Of a stretch of DNA of 64,000 nt, positions 1-10,405 are shown one piece after another. The position numbers and the translations under genes are program-made. Each line of letters starts with the position of its first letter. Position 1 is the stretch's first letter. The notes beneath the pieces are model-generated. The model saw only the letters and a list, made by a program, of their open reading frames with translations, ran no database searches and was not told the origin of the DNA. This DNA comes from Muntiacus reevesi (taxonomy: Eukaryota; Chordata; Mammalia; Artiodactyla; Cervidae), in NCBI RefSeq assembly GCF_963930625.1, contig NC_089251.1:151126591-151190590 (forward strand), given 5' to 3'.

Positions 1-15
1 CTCTTTGATATTTAG

Positions 16-142
16 GTGGTGGTCGAAATCCAGTAACTCCTCGATACATGCGGCATTTCAATATTATAACAATCAATGAGTTTAGTGATAAATCTATGTT
101 TACAATATTTTCTAGAATCTTAACCTGGCATTTAAAAACCTG
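16..142 (+). CDS. DNAH7: DNAH7 exon 1 of window: AAA3 segment
   Basis: The acceptor TTTAG precedes position 16 and the donor GTAAGTAG follows 142. The exon opens with two bases completing a codon begun in an upstream exon outside the window and ends with two bases (TG) completed by the next exon. The translation contains PVTPRYMRHFN followed by an ITINEFSD stretch; RHFN is a conserved dynein motif in AAA3. It ends in ILTWHLK, also typical of this family. AAA3 is one of the ring's nucleotide-binding modules, but its P-loop must lie upstream of the window. Recognition is by family motif and by continuity with the following exons. Confidence 0.88.
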
Positions 143-1347
143 GTAAGTAGTTGAAAGTGTGTTTGTTTTTTCACTAGTGGGTATAAGATCTTTGGGGAAC
201 ATGTCAGTATAAGCAGTGCTTCTCAGACTTCCACAAAAGCACCTCGAGAGAAGGAGGAAGCTAAGAGGCAGCAGTTGCTCCCCTCCTTTGCTCCCGTCTC
301 CAGGAAAGAGAACAGAACACAGAAAGCCTGCAGGATCTTTCTCTTTTTCCTTTATTTGTCTGAAGTCTTAGATTTTAACCTAAAAATTCATACACATTTT
401 GCATCCTGTTGTATATGTCCATGTTGGAACGATCAATATTTTGAATTTTTGCCATGTAGTTCAGTTAATGCTGGAAAGATTGCCAGGTTTATCCTGTGAC
501 TTTGACACCCTCTAGTAAAACTCTTGAGTTCCCCCAGGGGTGTCCGTGTCCAGGTTTGAGTGTAGCCGTGGAGCCTGTGCCCTGGGAAAATGTTGCTCCC
601 TAGTTCTGGACACTCAGCACTTCTCCACAAGATTCCTGGAGGTTAGGAGCCAAGTGGCCCTGAGCAGGACAAGTCTTGGCTCCGTGATGTGGACACCATT
701 CTCAGGAAATTATCATTCCTTGTCTTATGCAATGGTGATGGAGGGGAAAACTGACTGCTCATCAAGCCAGAAGTGAAATAAAGCCAATTTTTTCAAATAG
801 ATAAGGTTCTTTCTACCTTAATCATCCCTTTGCCCTTTAAAAGAAATCCTGGTTCACTATTTCACTTTGTTTTAACTCCCTTCCCCCCACCTTCCTTACT
901 TTTTTCTGAATTTTTTTCTCCCTTCCCTTTCTCTGAAAATACCCATTTCATCAGTGTTCTTGAAGGATCCTATCTATATGCAGCTAAGAATGCCAGGTAG
1001 TGAAAGAGGTTAGGCAGCATCATCTAGTGGATCCTGGGTTTGAGTTATATAATATGGGTTCCTTGGCTGGCTCTTCTGCCCATTTATTTAAGCAGTTTTA
1101 AGCTCATTAAACTGGTCCTGCTTACTCATGGAGTTCCTTTGAACATAAAATAATGACTAAAAAGTAGCTTTAAAAGAAGTAAAAATTCTATTATTATTAT
1201 TATTATAACAAGAGATGGTAATTTTGTAAACTAAATCAATTGATTTAATATAAGAAAAATTCATGTCAGTTGTACTAAATATCACTATGTATCATAATTC
1301 TATGTTTGCTAACATTTTCTTTCTTTTCTCTTAAAAAAAATTTTAAG
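143..1347 (+). other. Intron 1 of window, no element recognised
   Basis: It is A/T-rich intron with GT-AG ends. The only clear low-complexity feature is a short (TTA)n/(TAT)n run near 1190-1206. Short + and - strand readings around 275-776 have no recognisable motif and look like chance frames. I see no repeat family I can name with confidence. Confidence 0.6.
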
Positions 1348-1567
1348 TTATAAATTTCCAGATGACTTTCTAGATTTGACAACACAAATTGTAAATGGTA
1401 CAATGACTCTGTATAAAGAAGCAATGAAGAATCTCTTGCCTACTCCAGCCAAGTCTCACTACCTGTTCAACCTCCGAGATTTCTCTCGTGTCATTCAGGG
1501 AGTATGTTTGTCAAGACCAGAAACAGCAGAGACCAAAGAAGTGATTAAACGTCTTTGGGTTCATGAG
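1348..1567 (+). CDS. DNAH7: DNAH7 exon 2 of window: end of AAA3
   Basis: The acceptor is AAG after an A/T-rich tract and the donor is GAG|GTAAAT. The first base completes a TGT (Cys) codon with exon 1, giving CYKFPDDF; the exon ends in phase 0. It encodes 73 complete codons including LPTPAKSHYLFNLRDFSRV, the signature of the AAA3 small subdomain in axonemal dyneins, and ends in KRLWVHE. An ATG-initiated reading starting at 1376 would miss the true exon border and read into the intron past 1567. The acceptor's polypyrimidine tract is poor because a run of A precedes the AG. Confidence 0.93.
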
Positions 1568-1986
1568 GTAAATCTCTGTGCTACTAAAACATGATTATGC
1601 AAGAAACAAAGATTTTACCATGCCAAAAACTGGGTAAAGAAATATCCAGCAATTGTTGAAATGCATTCCACTATTTGGCATTATGAAGGTCAATGGTCAG
1701 GATAATTTTTAAAAATACTTCACACTGACATATTCTATGACACTTAAGATGCTTTATCTCTGCTTTTCAGGACTTTCTATTGATTTATAGAGTGTTTCAA
1801 AGGAGCTATCATTTTAAGTCTCCTTTAAGTGACTTTAATCCTTTCAGTTTGACTTCAAATAATTTTGAGATGGAAATACTTTTGTTTTTTGATAGTTCAT
1901 GAGTGTTAGCAGAGTTATTCATAATAGCCAAAAAGTGGAAACAATTCAAATATACATTGGCTGATGAACGGACAAACGAATGTGGG

Positions 1987-1988
<2 letters not shown>

Positions 1989-2037
<49 letters not shown>

Positions 2038-2055
2038 TGTATATACATACACACA
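1989..2055. repeat. (GT)n/(TA-CA) dinucleotide microsatellite
   Basis: About 20 GT units run from about 1991, followed by an imperfect TATGTGTGTGTATATACATA stretch. It lies inside the old L1 fragment and is likely length-polymorphic. Confidence 0.95.
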
Positions 2056-2253
2056 ATGGAGCTCTTTTCAGCCCTAAAAAGAAATACTGATAGACGTCAC
2101 AACATGAACAAAACCATTACACTAGAAAACCTTACAGTAAGTGAAAGAAGCAAGACACAAAAGGCCACGTACAATACAATATTTTTCCATTTATACGAAA
2201 TGTCCAGAATAAGCAAATGTTACAACAGGAACGAACCTAGGAAACATTACACT

Positions 2254-2431
2254 AAGTGAAAGAAGCAAGACACAAAAGGCCAGATACAATATAATATTTT
2301 TCCATTTAAATGAAAAGGCTGGAATAAGCAAATGCATAGTGATAGAAAGTAGATTAATGGTTGCCAGAGGCTGTGGAGGCATGAAGTAGGAATAGTAAGG
2401 AGTGACTGCTAATGAGTGTAGGTTTTCTTTG
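2254..2431 (+). repeat. Left arm of 178-bp near-perfect inverted repeat
   Basis: This segment is the reverse complement of 2818-2995 with, by eye, 3 mismatches in 178 bp and no gaps (about 98%). It consists of L1M-type 3'-end sequence. The arms are separated by 386 bp. Confidence 0.9.
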
Positions 2432-2817
2432 AGGGGGTGTTGAAAAAGATCTAGAATTAGACGATGGTAATGGCTGCACAACATTGTGAATATTCTAAAA
2501 GCTGTTGAATTATATGCTTTAAAAGTGAATTTTATGATATGTAAATTATACATAATTAAAAGAATTTGTAATCCAGATTTTAAGATAAATAAGTTCAAAG
2601 CACAAATACAGGATAAATGCTTCTCTGAAAAGGTTTAGATTTATAATGGAAACTTTAAAAAACCTAAGGGATAGAAATAGAATAAAAGTTGCCTGCGGGG
2701 AGGGAGGAGGGCAGGCATCCACAGGCGTGAGAGTGAGTGAGTCTGCTAAGGTTTTGAGAATGTTCTATGTCTTGATCTTGGTGGTAGATTTGTGGGCGTA
2801 TAAATGTGTGAACATCC

Positions 2818-2995
2818 CAAAGAAAACCTACACCCATTAGCAGTCACTCCTTACTATTCCTACTCCATGCCCCCACAGCCTCTGGCAACCATTAATCTAC
2901 TTTCTATCACTATGCATTTGCTTATTCCAGCCTTTTCATTTAAATGGAAAAATATTATATTGTATCTGGCCTTTTGTGTCTTGCTTCTTTCACTT
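2818..2995 (-). repeat. Right arm of 178-bp near-perfect inverted repeat
   Basis: Reverse-complement copy of 2254-2431. The match begins at CAAAGAAAACC (pairs with GGTTTTCTTTG at 2421) and ends at CACTT (pairs with AAGTG at 2254). The spacer 2432-2817 also has L1 3'-end character. Confidence 0.9.
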
Positions 2996-3479
2996 CGTGT
3001 ACACTGAAGATTTTTGTACCTTGTGGTAAGGAAATTTTAAAAAAGAAAAAAGGATCTTCCTAGTCATCATCCTCAAAATTTGTAAGTCAACAGGTACAGA
3101 ATGGGTCCCTAGATGCAGGTGTGTTAACAGTCTTTGAGAAACACTGTCTTGGATTCTTGCTTAATTGCAGTTAGATACTACTATACTTGATTCATGCTTA
3201 AACACTGATGTCCAATATATGTGGTTGGCTTAATTTCGTTTCTTTTCCTCATTAAAAGAAAGAGGACTTCAGTGTCTCAATCTGAGGAAGTGACTATTGT
3301 CATATTTTGGGAAACCCAGTCGTCCAGGAGAGAGATAGCTTTTGGACTACTTGGTCAGAGTAAGTGGGAAGCTTCAATCATCCCATTTATGTAGCCACCG
3401 CTGTTGTGAAAAGGGATGACATGGGTATGTCAGCTTGACAGCAGTGAAAATACTAGAATCATTACTCTTAAACATAATT

Positions 3480-3660
3480 AGCCTGGAGAAGGAAATGGCA
3501 ACCCACTCCAGTATTCTTGCCTGGAAAAGTCCATGGACAGAGGAGTCTGGCGGGCTGAAGTCCATGGGATTACATGACTGAGCATGTGTGCATGAGGGTG
3601 GAGGGAAATGGGTTGGTAGCAATAAAGTGGTAGAACTAAAAAAAAAAAAAAAAACCAACA
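3480..3660 (+). mobile_element. Bov-tA-type SINE, 5'-truncated, with poly(A)
   Basis: It begins at the CCTGGAGAAGGAAATGGCAA motif and runs through the CCATGGACAGAGGAG and ACATGACTGAGC motifs of the Bov-A part. The tRNA-related head is missing. A poly(A) run lies at about 3638-3655. Confidence 0.8.
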
Positions 3661-3754
3661 TAATTAGGCTGATTCCAAGGCAGTTTGTAATCCTTATTTC
3701 TCAGTTCTGTAGTGTTTTCATACCTGTTATCATTTTCATTTTTGCCATGCATCT

Positions 3755-3850
3755 ATGAGACTTGTAAGGCAAGTATTACCACTTCTATTTTATAAGGTGA
3801 AGAAGCTGATGCAGAGAGGACTAATGTTAGAAATTTTGCTGACAGAAATA
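3755..3850 (-). repeat. Possible MIR fragment
   Basis: AAGGCAAGTATTACCACTTC with a downstream GAAGAAGCTGATGCAGAGAGG resembles the reverse complement of the MIR 3' half. It is divergent and assigned by eye. Confidence 0.4.
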
Positions 3851-3870
3851 TGTGTTGCTTGTATCATATG

Positions 3871-4250
3871 AGTATTAGTCTGCTAGTGTTGTCATAGTAA
3901 AAATAGCACAGACTGAGTATCTTAAACAACAGAATTTTATTCCCTCCTACCTCTGGAGGCCAAACGTACAAAGTGAAGGTGCTGTCTGTGTGGTTTCTGT
4001 GAAGGCTCTCTTCCTGGCTCACGGGGGTTTGCTTCTCACGGTATCCTCACAGGGTCTTCCTTCTGTTCCTGCCGTGAGAGATGAGGGCTCTGGTGTCCCT
4101 TCCTTTTCCTACAGGAACACCAATCCTGTAGGATTAGGGCCCCACCCACATGACCTTTTTATACTTAATTACCTTCTTAATGGACCTCTCTCCAAATACA
4201 GTCACATTAAGGGATAAGGCTCCAATGTATAGATGTGGGCACAGGGGAGT
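3871..4250 (-). mobile_element. Old MaLR-type (MLT1-like) LTR, reverse orientation
   Basis: It opens TATTAGTCTGCTAGTGTTGT followed by an ACAGACTGAGTATCTTAAAC stretch, and later has CTGGCTCACG, GGACACCAATCCT-like, GGGCCCCACCCACATGACC and CCAAATACAGTCACATT. These match the reverse complement of ERVL-MaLR LTRs. It is a solo, degenerate LTR with no internal retroviral sequence. Confidence 0.55.
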
Positions 4251-4275
4251 CAATGCTGTCCAAAACAGACTGTAA

Positions 4276-4590
4276 GGTGAAAGTGCAAGTCGCTCACTTG
4301 TGTCTTCTTGTTTGCGGCCCCATGGGCCATACAGCCCATGGCATTCTGCAGGCCAGAATACTGGAGTGGGTAGCCTTTCCCTTCTCCAGGGGAATCTTCC
4401 CAACCAGGGATCGAACCCAGGTCTCCCACATTGCAGGGGGATTCTTTATTAGCTGAGTCACAGGGAAGCCCAAGAATACTGGAATGGGTAGCCTGTCCCT
4501 CTTCCAGGGGATCTTCCTGACCCAGGAATTGAACCCAGCTCTCCTGCATTGCAGACGGATTCTTTACTGACTGAGCTATAGAGATATTCA
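4276..4590 (-). mobile_element. Bov-tA SINE with duplicated tRNA-like head, antisense
   Basis: Read on the minus strand, two tRNA-related heads occur in series: GGGAAGCCC-type borders at about 4465 and again near 4580. A short linker GAATACTGGAATGGGTAGCC lies between them. The Bov-A part (CTCACTTGTGTC to AGTGGGTAGCCTTTCCC) is on the left. The same composite layout recurs at 14885-15215. Confidence 0.75.
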
Positions 4591-5237
4591 TACCTCTCTG
4601 AGGAAATATTAATAGTTATGTAGCAAACTTGGTTAACTATTTTTGCAGTCTCTCAACATGTGCATGTAAGTGGAGATCTATTTTAGTACATTGCATCTGC
4701 AGTCACTTACAACAAAAATAATTAACATGTCCAAAACAAAGTTCCCTCCATCTAAGACATTCTTATGTTTTCTATAAAATATGCTTTTATAAAGACAGTA
4801 ATATCTGTAGATTTGCCAATAAATTCAAAATATTATCTGGCTGGGAAAAGGAAACAATCACTGCAAGGGAGTTGCAAAATCCTAGACACCAGGGTCCAGT
4901 TCTGTTACCTATATCTGTATGACCAGCAAAGACCTACCTTCTCTAGTCTTTTTTCCCCTTCTCTAGTCCTTAGTGCACTTAATACCTCTATAATCTGGTG
5001 CAGTCTCCCTAATTTACCTTCATTTATTGGTAACAATATAACTATGTTTTATTCTAAATATATGATCAAATTTAACATCTAAAATAAATATTATGCCATT
5101 CCTTGTTTAAATGTCCTTTTAATAAAGCCCATGGAAATTTCTTGAGAGTACTTTTTATATTACTTCATGTTAGCACAGAAATAGCACTTTAAAATAGGGA
5201 AATTGATTCATAAAGCTGCTTTTTAATTATTGTACAG

Positions 5238-6110
5238 GTCCTCAGAGTGTATTATGATCGCCTTCTGGATAATGCAGACAGAAGTTGGCTTATCAGCTAC
5301 ATTCAAGAAATCTTAAAGATACACATGGAAGAAAATTTTCATGAGCTTTTTCAAAGTTTGGATTTTGATAAAGATGGGATCGTGGAAGAAGATGACTTAC
5401 GCAGCTTAATGTTCTGTGATTTCCACGATCCCAAGAGAGAGGATACCAACTACAGAGAAATTGCAGATGTGGATGCACTCCGGGTGATAGCAGAAGCTCA
5501 CCTAGAAGAATACAACAACATGAGCAAAAAAACAATGAACCTTGTCTTGTTCCGATTTGCCATCGAGCACATCAGCAGAATTTCCAGGATCCTGAAACAG
5601 CCTCGTAGCCATGCTCTCCTGGTTGGTGTTGGAGGAAGTGGAAGGCAGTCTGTCACCAGATTGGCTGCCCACATGGCTGATTCTTCAGTTTTCCAGGTTG
5701 AAATCACCAAGGGCTATGGTAACTCTGAGTGGCATGAAGATTTAAAAGTGATCTTAAGAAAATGTGCTGAAGGGGAGATGCAGGGTGTTTTCCTGTTTAC
5801 AGATACTCAGATTAAAAAGGAGTCATTTCTAGAAGATGTCAACAATCTGCTAAATGCTGGGGAGGTTCCAAATCTCTTTGCATTGGATGAGAAACAGGAG
5901 ATATGTGATAAGATGCGTCAGTTAGATCGCCAACGGGATAAAACCAAACAAACAGACGGAAGCCCCATAGCTCTTTTCAACATGTTTGTTGACCGCTGCC
6001 GCAACCAGTTGCACGTAGTCCTTGCCATGAGTCCCATTGGAGATGCATTTCGGATTCGTCTTAGAAAGTTCCCTGCTCTCGTAAACTGCTGTACCATTGA
6101 CTGGTTTCAG
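5238..6110 (+). CDS. DNAH7: DNAH7 exon 3 of window: EF-hand-like loop and AAA4 ATPase
   Basis: This 873-bp, 291-codon exon is the largest here. Acceptor TGTACAG, donor CAG|GTATTG, phase 0 at both ends. Near residue 42 there is an EF-hand-like calcium loop DFDKDGIVEEDD (5361-5396), with acidic residues at loop positions 1, 3, 5, 9 and 12. AAA4 follows. Its Walker A motif GVGGSGRQS is at 5625-5651. A Walker B-type strand GVFLFTDTQ is at 5784-5810. A sensor-type stretch VVLAMSPIGDAFRIRLRKFP lies near the end, closing with NCCTIDWFQ. These are standard features of dynein AAA4, which binds nucleotide and tunes the main AAA1 motor. An EF-hand in this place fits DNAH7, which I recall being annotated for calcium binding; whether it binds calcium is not shown here. 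Confidence 0.97.
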
Positions 6111-6369
6111 GTATTGTCATGTAAATTTTAGATAGACTTCTAGAAATATTGACTCTCCATCATCAGCATGACTTATATTAGAGTCCACCCCCACCCCCCG
6201 CAATTGTGGCTCAGCAGAATTTTCTGGTCAATAATAATATATTTTATGAAATTAAAATTCAAAACTAATTATAACAGAAAAACCTTTTATTATTAGTGTA
6301 TACAGTCACTGACATCAACTTACTGTAGAAAGTTTTAGGGTAAAGTTGTATGTCTGTCAGGTTCCTGAC

Positions 6370-7800
6370 AGGGAAGAAAGAATAGCTAGGAAGGCCTCCC
6401 TGAGGAAAGTTGAACGAAGGAGCTGTTCATGAAGGTGTAGGCAGGATTAAAGGAGCTTGGGAGGGATGGTGAGGCAGGAAACGGTAGGGCACAGCAAGAA
6501 GATGTTACTACAGCTGCGCGTAAAGGGACACAGGGAGAAAAACATGTTACTGAGCTTGAAGCTGTGGAAGTAGGAAAGTCTGACGGGATTAGGAACCCCA
6601 AACCTAGAGTTCAGCTTCTGATAGACAGCAAGAGGGATAGAAATGCCTCTACCTCTCTCTTCTCCCACCCTCCAGTCTCTTTCCGTTAGAAAACCTGACA
6701 GAAAGTCAAAAGGAAGAAAGTCCCAGTGACCACTTTTTCTAATAAATTTCAGTATCAGAAGTATAGAACACACAAGGGTATAGGGTAGGAAGTTTGTGAG
6801 CTGTGGCAGAGATCCCATGAGTGAGATCTAACACATAGGAATTTTTGACCTTGGGGAATTTACATAGCCCCTTTGTCCCTCTAATTTCTGCTAAGATTTC
6901 ATGAAAAAAACATATTTATTGAGCCCTTGCTTTGTAGCAGATCTTATTCTAAAGCTGGAGATGAGTCAGAAAATGAAGTAGACTAGGCTTCTGCTTTTCT
7001 TGAGTTTACTTACATACTTGCAAATAGTGAAAAATAATTCCATTATACAGGGTAGCATAAATGGAGTAAAAGGTTTTCTGAATCAGTGAATCAGTGACCT
7101 TCAGGAGGAAACATAAAGGACAAAAAGTACCAGTACTGAGAGGATCTGGTCAGAGACAATAAATTAGTGAAGACCGGGAGCTCCATAGGAAGAAGGAATA
7201 GGGTGAGAGAAACTCAGGGTGAAAAGGGCGTAGTACCTGAGGGGAAAATCAGAGTTAGGTTGGAAAGGTGGAAAGGGCCAGATCAAGTAGAGACTTACAG
7301 ATTAGCTTTGGATTTTGTTTTGAATATGTTGGGAAGTCTTCAAATAGTTGTAAATTGAGAGTGTGAAATTAGCTATTAATAATCTGCACTTGATGAGATC
7401 ACTGTGGTGACTCCATAGAGCACACAGCAGGGTGGCCAGTTAGGACACTGTTGAAATATTCCAGAAAGACGGTAACAGAGGTGAACTGCAATGGTGATTA
7501 TAGGTAGAAGGAAAAGAGTTGGAAGCTCTTTTAGGCATGGTGCCCATAGAACTGGATTTCGAGATGGATATAGAACTGAGGTGTTTACTGAGTAGGGAAG
7601 ATTGCAGCCGTTTGCGGGGGAGAAATGGACCGTGATTCAGACTTGTTGAGTTTGAGGCGATTATGAAAGAAATCAAGGAGGTAGTTATTCATCTAATTCT
7701 GGAGTTTAGGGTAAAGGATAGTAACATTTACCTCAGAAATTTGGGGAGAATTAAATGAGATAATAATAGTAGAATGTGCAAAAAGATACACATTCTATAA
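6370..7800 (+). repeat. Degenerate ancient LINE/MIR-like sequence
   Basis: Scattered phrases resemble an old, widely dispersed mammalian repeat: TATTGAGCCCTTGCTTTGTA at about 6918, TTTGGATTTTGTTTTGAATA at 7308, and ATGAGATCACTGTGGTGACTC at 7393. A MIR-like tail (GAATTAAATGAGATAATAAT) lies near 7750. The family cannot be fixed by eye. Intron 3 (6111-8068) holds nothing else recognisable except a C-run near 6190. Confidence 0.35.
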
Positions 7801-8068
7801 ATTTGGTTCCTTTTTTCTTCCTTGCTCCTGCAATACTCATGTACAATTTCTCTAACTCCTGAACAAACCAGAAAGAGTTAACAACATTACGTGCATTAGC
7901 TACTGGCTCCCTGTCCCAAGTACTTGGGGGGAAGTTTCTCCTGAGTTTCTGTCCCACCCCATTCCTCATGCTTCCTCCTGCATTTCCACCACCTGTGGAG
8001 GCCCTCAGTAGTAACAGGCTCCTGTCAGTGACTTCGATGATATGCTAAAGCATTTATCTTACATTCAG

Positions 8069-8298
8069 TCCTGGCCTGAAGATGCACTACAGGCAGTTGC
8101 CTCCCGCTTCCTGGAAGACATTGAAATGTCAGAGGAAATACGAGATGGCTGTATTGAGATGTGTAAGAGCTTCCACACTTCTACTATAGATTTATCGACA
8201 TCCTTCTATGTTGAACTTCAAAGATACAATTATGTGACACCTACCTCTTATCTTGAATTAATCTCTACCTTCAAACTGTTGTTGGAAAAGAAAAGGAG
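8069..8298 (+). CDS. DNAH7: DNAH7 exon 4 of window: AAA4 small subdomain to stalk base
   Basis: Acceptor ACATTCAG, donor GAG|GTAAAA. Reading starts in phase 0 with SWPEDALQAVASRFLE, which directly continues the DWFQ at the end of exon 3, and ends two bases into a Ser codon. The stretch YVTPTSYLELISTF is highly conserved among dyneins and sits just before the stalk. The final residues LLLEKKR are the start of coiled-coil helix CC1. The + strand reading from 8042 includes some intronic sequence upstream of the acceptor, so the exon start is set by the splice site and by homology to the family rather than by an ATG. Confidence 0.95.
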
Positions 8299-8877
8299 GT
8301 AAAAATGAAATTTATTCCTAAGTAAGCTATGGTGGTTTTAAAACATTTGTGTGGACAAAAATGACATAGCAAAGATGAAAATTTTTATTTCATATATGTG
8401 TATACTGTGAGTTTTCTTGAATCATTTAATGATTTACTCCACAAACATTTTTAGGGTAGGGAGCAGGGCTTATTCTTTTGTGCACATGATTGCCTAGGAT
8501 GTCATAAGTGTATAATCATATTTAAGGAATGAAGATGTGCCTCTGAGAGCTGAGGTAAGGCCCCAGGGTACTTTGACAGTGCTATTGGGCAGACGTCACT
8601 AGTGAGTAATTTTTCTTCAATAAGTAATTAGATAATAAATATACCTTCTCTTTAGGTATTGAACAGCTGGAACCTAGAGACAGCCACTCAATATACATAG
8701 CTAGCTTTCCTTCTTTAAGTAAACTCTTTATTTGAGAACATCAATACAAACATCAGTAAACTTATATACTATGGAACGTGTCAATGTGAGCTTTTTTGAT
8801 GTTGTTGAGGTTAACTTATACATGCAGTAAAGTTGATTCAATAGTTTCTTTGATTCTAAAAATTAATACTTAGTCTG

Positions 8878-9020
8878 CTTGGGTCAGGAAGATCCACTGG
8901 AGGAGGAAATGGCAACCACTCTGGTATTCTTGCCTAGAAAATTCCATGGACAGAGGAGCCTGGTGGGCTACAGTCCATGGGGTCACAGAGTCAGACATGA
9001 CTGAGCACATGAAACACTTT
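8878..9020 (+). mobile_element. Bov-tA-type SINE fragment
   Basis: GGTCAGGAAGATCCACTGGA through ATGACTGAGCAC matches the Bov-A half of the ruminant tRNA-derived SINE. The tRNA-related head is absent. Its 3' end runs into an (AC)n tract. Confidence 0.8.
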
Positions 9021-9170
9021 CCACACACACACACACACACACATATATTATAAAATGTAAAAGTAAAGACACACATATATATTATAAAATGCAAAAATAC
9101 ACACATGTATATTATAAAATATAAAAATAAAGACACACATATGTATTATAAGATGTAAAAATAAATTACC
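9021..9170. repeat. (AC)n tract plus four-copy A/T-rich minisatellite
   Basis: About 12 AC units are followed by four imperfect copies of a roughly 30-36-bp unit of the form ACACACATATATTATAAAAT plus GTAAAAGTAAAG. Each copy starts with ACACACAT and contains TATTATAA(A/G)AT. It probably grew from the SINE's tail. Confidence 0.8.
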
Positions 9171-9468
9171 TATGAAGTTAGATGTTTAGAAATTTTACTA
9201 ATCACCTTTAAGGAGGTCTTTTGCTAATGAAATTTATTTAAGCAATTTATATATTACATTTTAAAATTTTAATATTATTATTTCCCTGATTTAACAAACT
9301 AAACTTTCCCAGGTACTTAATTTATATAAAATCTGGTACGTTAAACTTACACATATGGTAAGCCTTAAGCTGTTTTAAGTGTTTGACTATTACCTATAGA
9401 CTTGATGGGATTTTTTTTTAAACATGAAAACACGAATTAACTCTGTTGCTCAATTATGCAACTTATCA

Positions 9469-9660
9469 GGGCTTCCCTGGTGCTCAAACAGTAAAATAGC
9501 TCCCTGCAGTGCAGGAGACTCATCAGGAAAGTCTCCTGGAGAAAGGAATGGCTATCCACTCGAGTATTCTTGCCTGGAGAATTCCATAGAAAGAGCAGTC
9601 TGGAGGGCTACAGTCTGTGGGGCTGCAAAGAGCTGGACACAACTGAGCGACACACACGCA
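9469..9660 (+). mobile_element. Bov-tA SINE
   Basis: GGGCTTCCCTGGTGCTCAAA head, divergent tRNA-like box, GGAGAAAGGAATGGCTATCC, then CTGGACACAACTGAGCGAC. Nearly full length and sense to the gene, in intron 4. Confidence 0.85.
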
Positions 9661-10405
9661 TCCATATTGAGGCACAAGGCTGACCTGTGAATCTGACAGC
9701 CAAATGCCTTTAAATATTAAACATACTTGAAACACCAAATGTGCAGAGTCCTGACCAAAAAAAAGTTAATGTTTGCATATTAACTGTAGATCTTTCTGAA
9801 TTTTCCTATGGCTATCTCATTATCTCAGGCATTTTGAAGTACTTTTTCTTGTATTATCTAAGATGCTATCTAGACTGGTGGGAAACTTCTCAGCCATATT
9901 TACAGTGACTTTGATAATGCCTTCTATAGCAGAGGTGTCATAGCTTCCTATTCATCTTGGTCCACACCCCATACTGAATCATACCAATAGCATTTTTTCC
10001 ATCTACTAGTGAAATCTGCAAGCCCCACCCAAGGCTACTACATAACTTAACTAAATTTTATTATTTCTTTGACTGTCAAGATATTATCTTTCCATTTAGA
10101 TCTTAGGATTTTAACCTAATGGAATCTTGCTTTTCTCCCCCTGTATTTTCCTATCCAGGAGGATCAAAACCTCTTGGAGAGTCTGATTAATTGGGAGGTA
10201 TCACTTATATCTCTCTTTGACTATATGCTCACAATATTTAAGACCATCCTAACTGGAAGAAAGATTGTAAAAATAAGATACAAACTGAGAGAAAAGTTGA
10301 AAATAATAATTTTCTAGGCATTTTTATATATTCTTGATGACATTGCAAATTTCCTCTGTTTAAAAATGTTCTCCTTTGACTCTACTAGAATCCCCACTAT
10401 GTACT

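Larger units (their letters stand above)
1895..2570 (+). mobile_element. Old L1 (L1M-type) 3' end, rearranged
   Basis: Sequence such as ATAATAGCCAAAAAGTGGAA, AGTGAAAGAAGCAAGACACA and TGGTTGCCAGAGGCTG matches the ORF2-end/3'-UTR region of old mammalian L1s in + orientation. A (GT)n tract interrupts it near 1990-2040. The AAGTGAAAGAAGCAAGACAC segment occurs twice (about 2140 and 2254), so the copy is internally duplicated. The right part also forms one arm of the inverted repeat described separately. Confidence 0.7.

Noticed and set aside
1809..2259. Frames with His-Thr or Cys-Val runs
   Set aside because: Produced by the GT microsatellite inside an L1 remnant.
3871..4250. Endogenous retrovirus provirus
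   Set aside because: Only an isolated, degenerate MaLR-type LTR is present; the second LTR-like piece at 45770 is far away and in opposite orientation, with no gag, pol or env sequence between that belongs to it.
9021..9170. CRISPR-like regularly spaced repeat
   Set aside because: Repeat units are adjacent, A/T-rich and without unique spacers; this is a vertebrate minisatellite.
9469..9560. tRNA gene candidates at SINE heads
   Set aside because: The tRNA-like boxes belong to Bov-tA SINEs; the cloverleaf is degenerate and continues into the Bov-A part.
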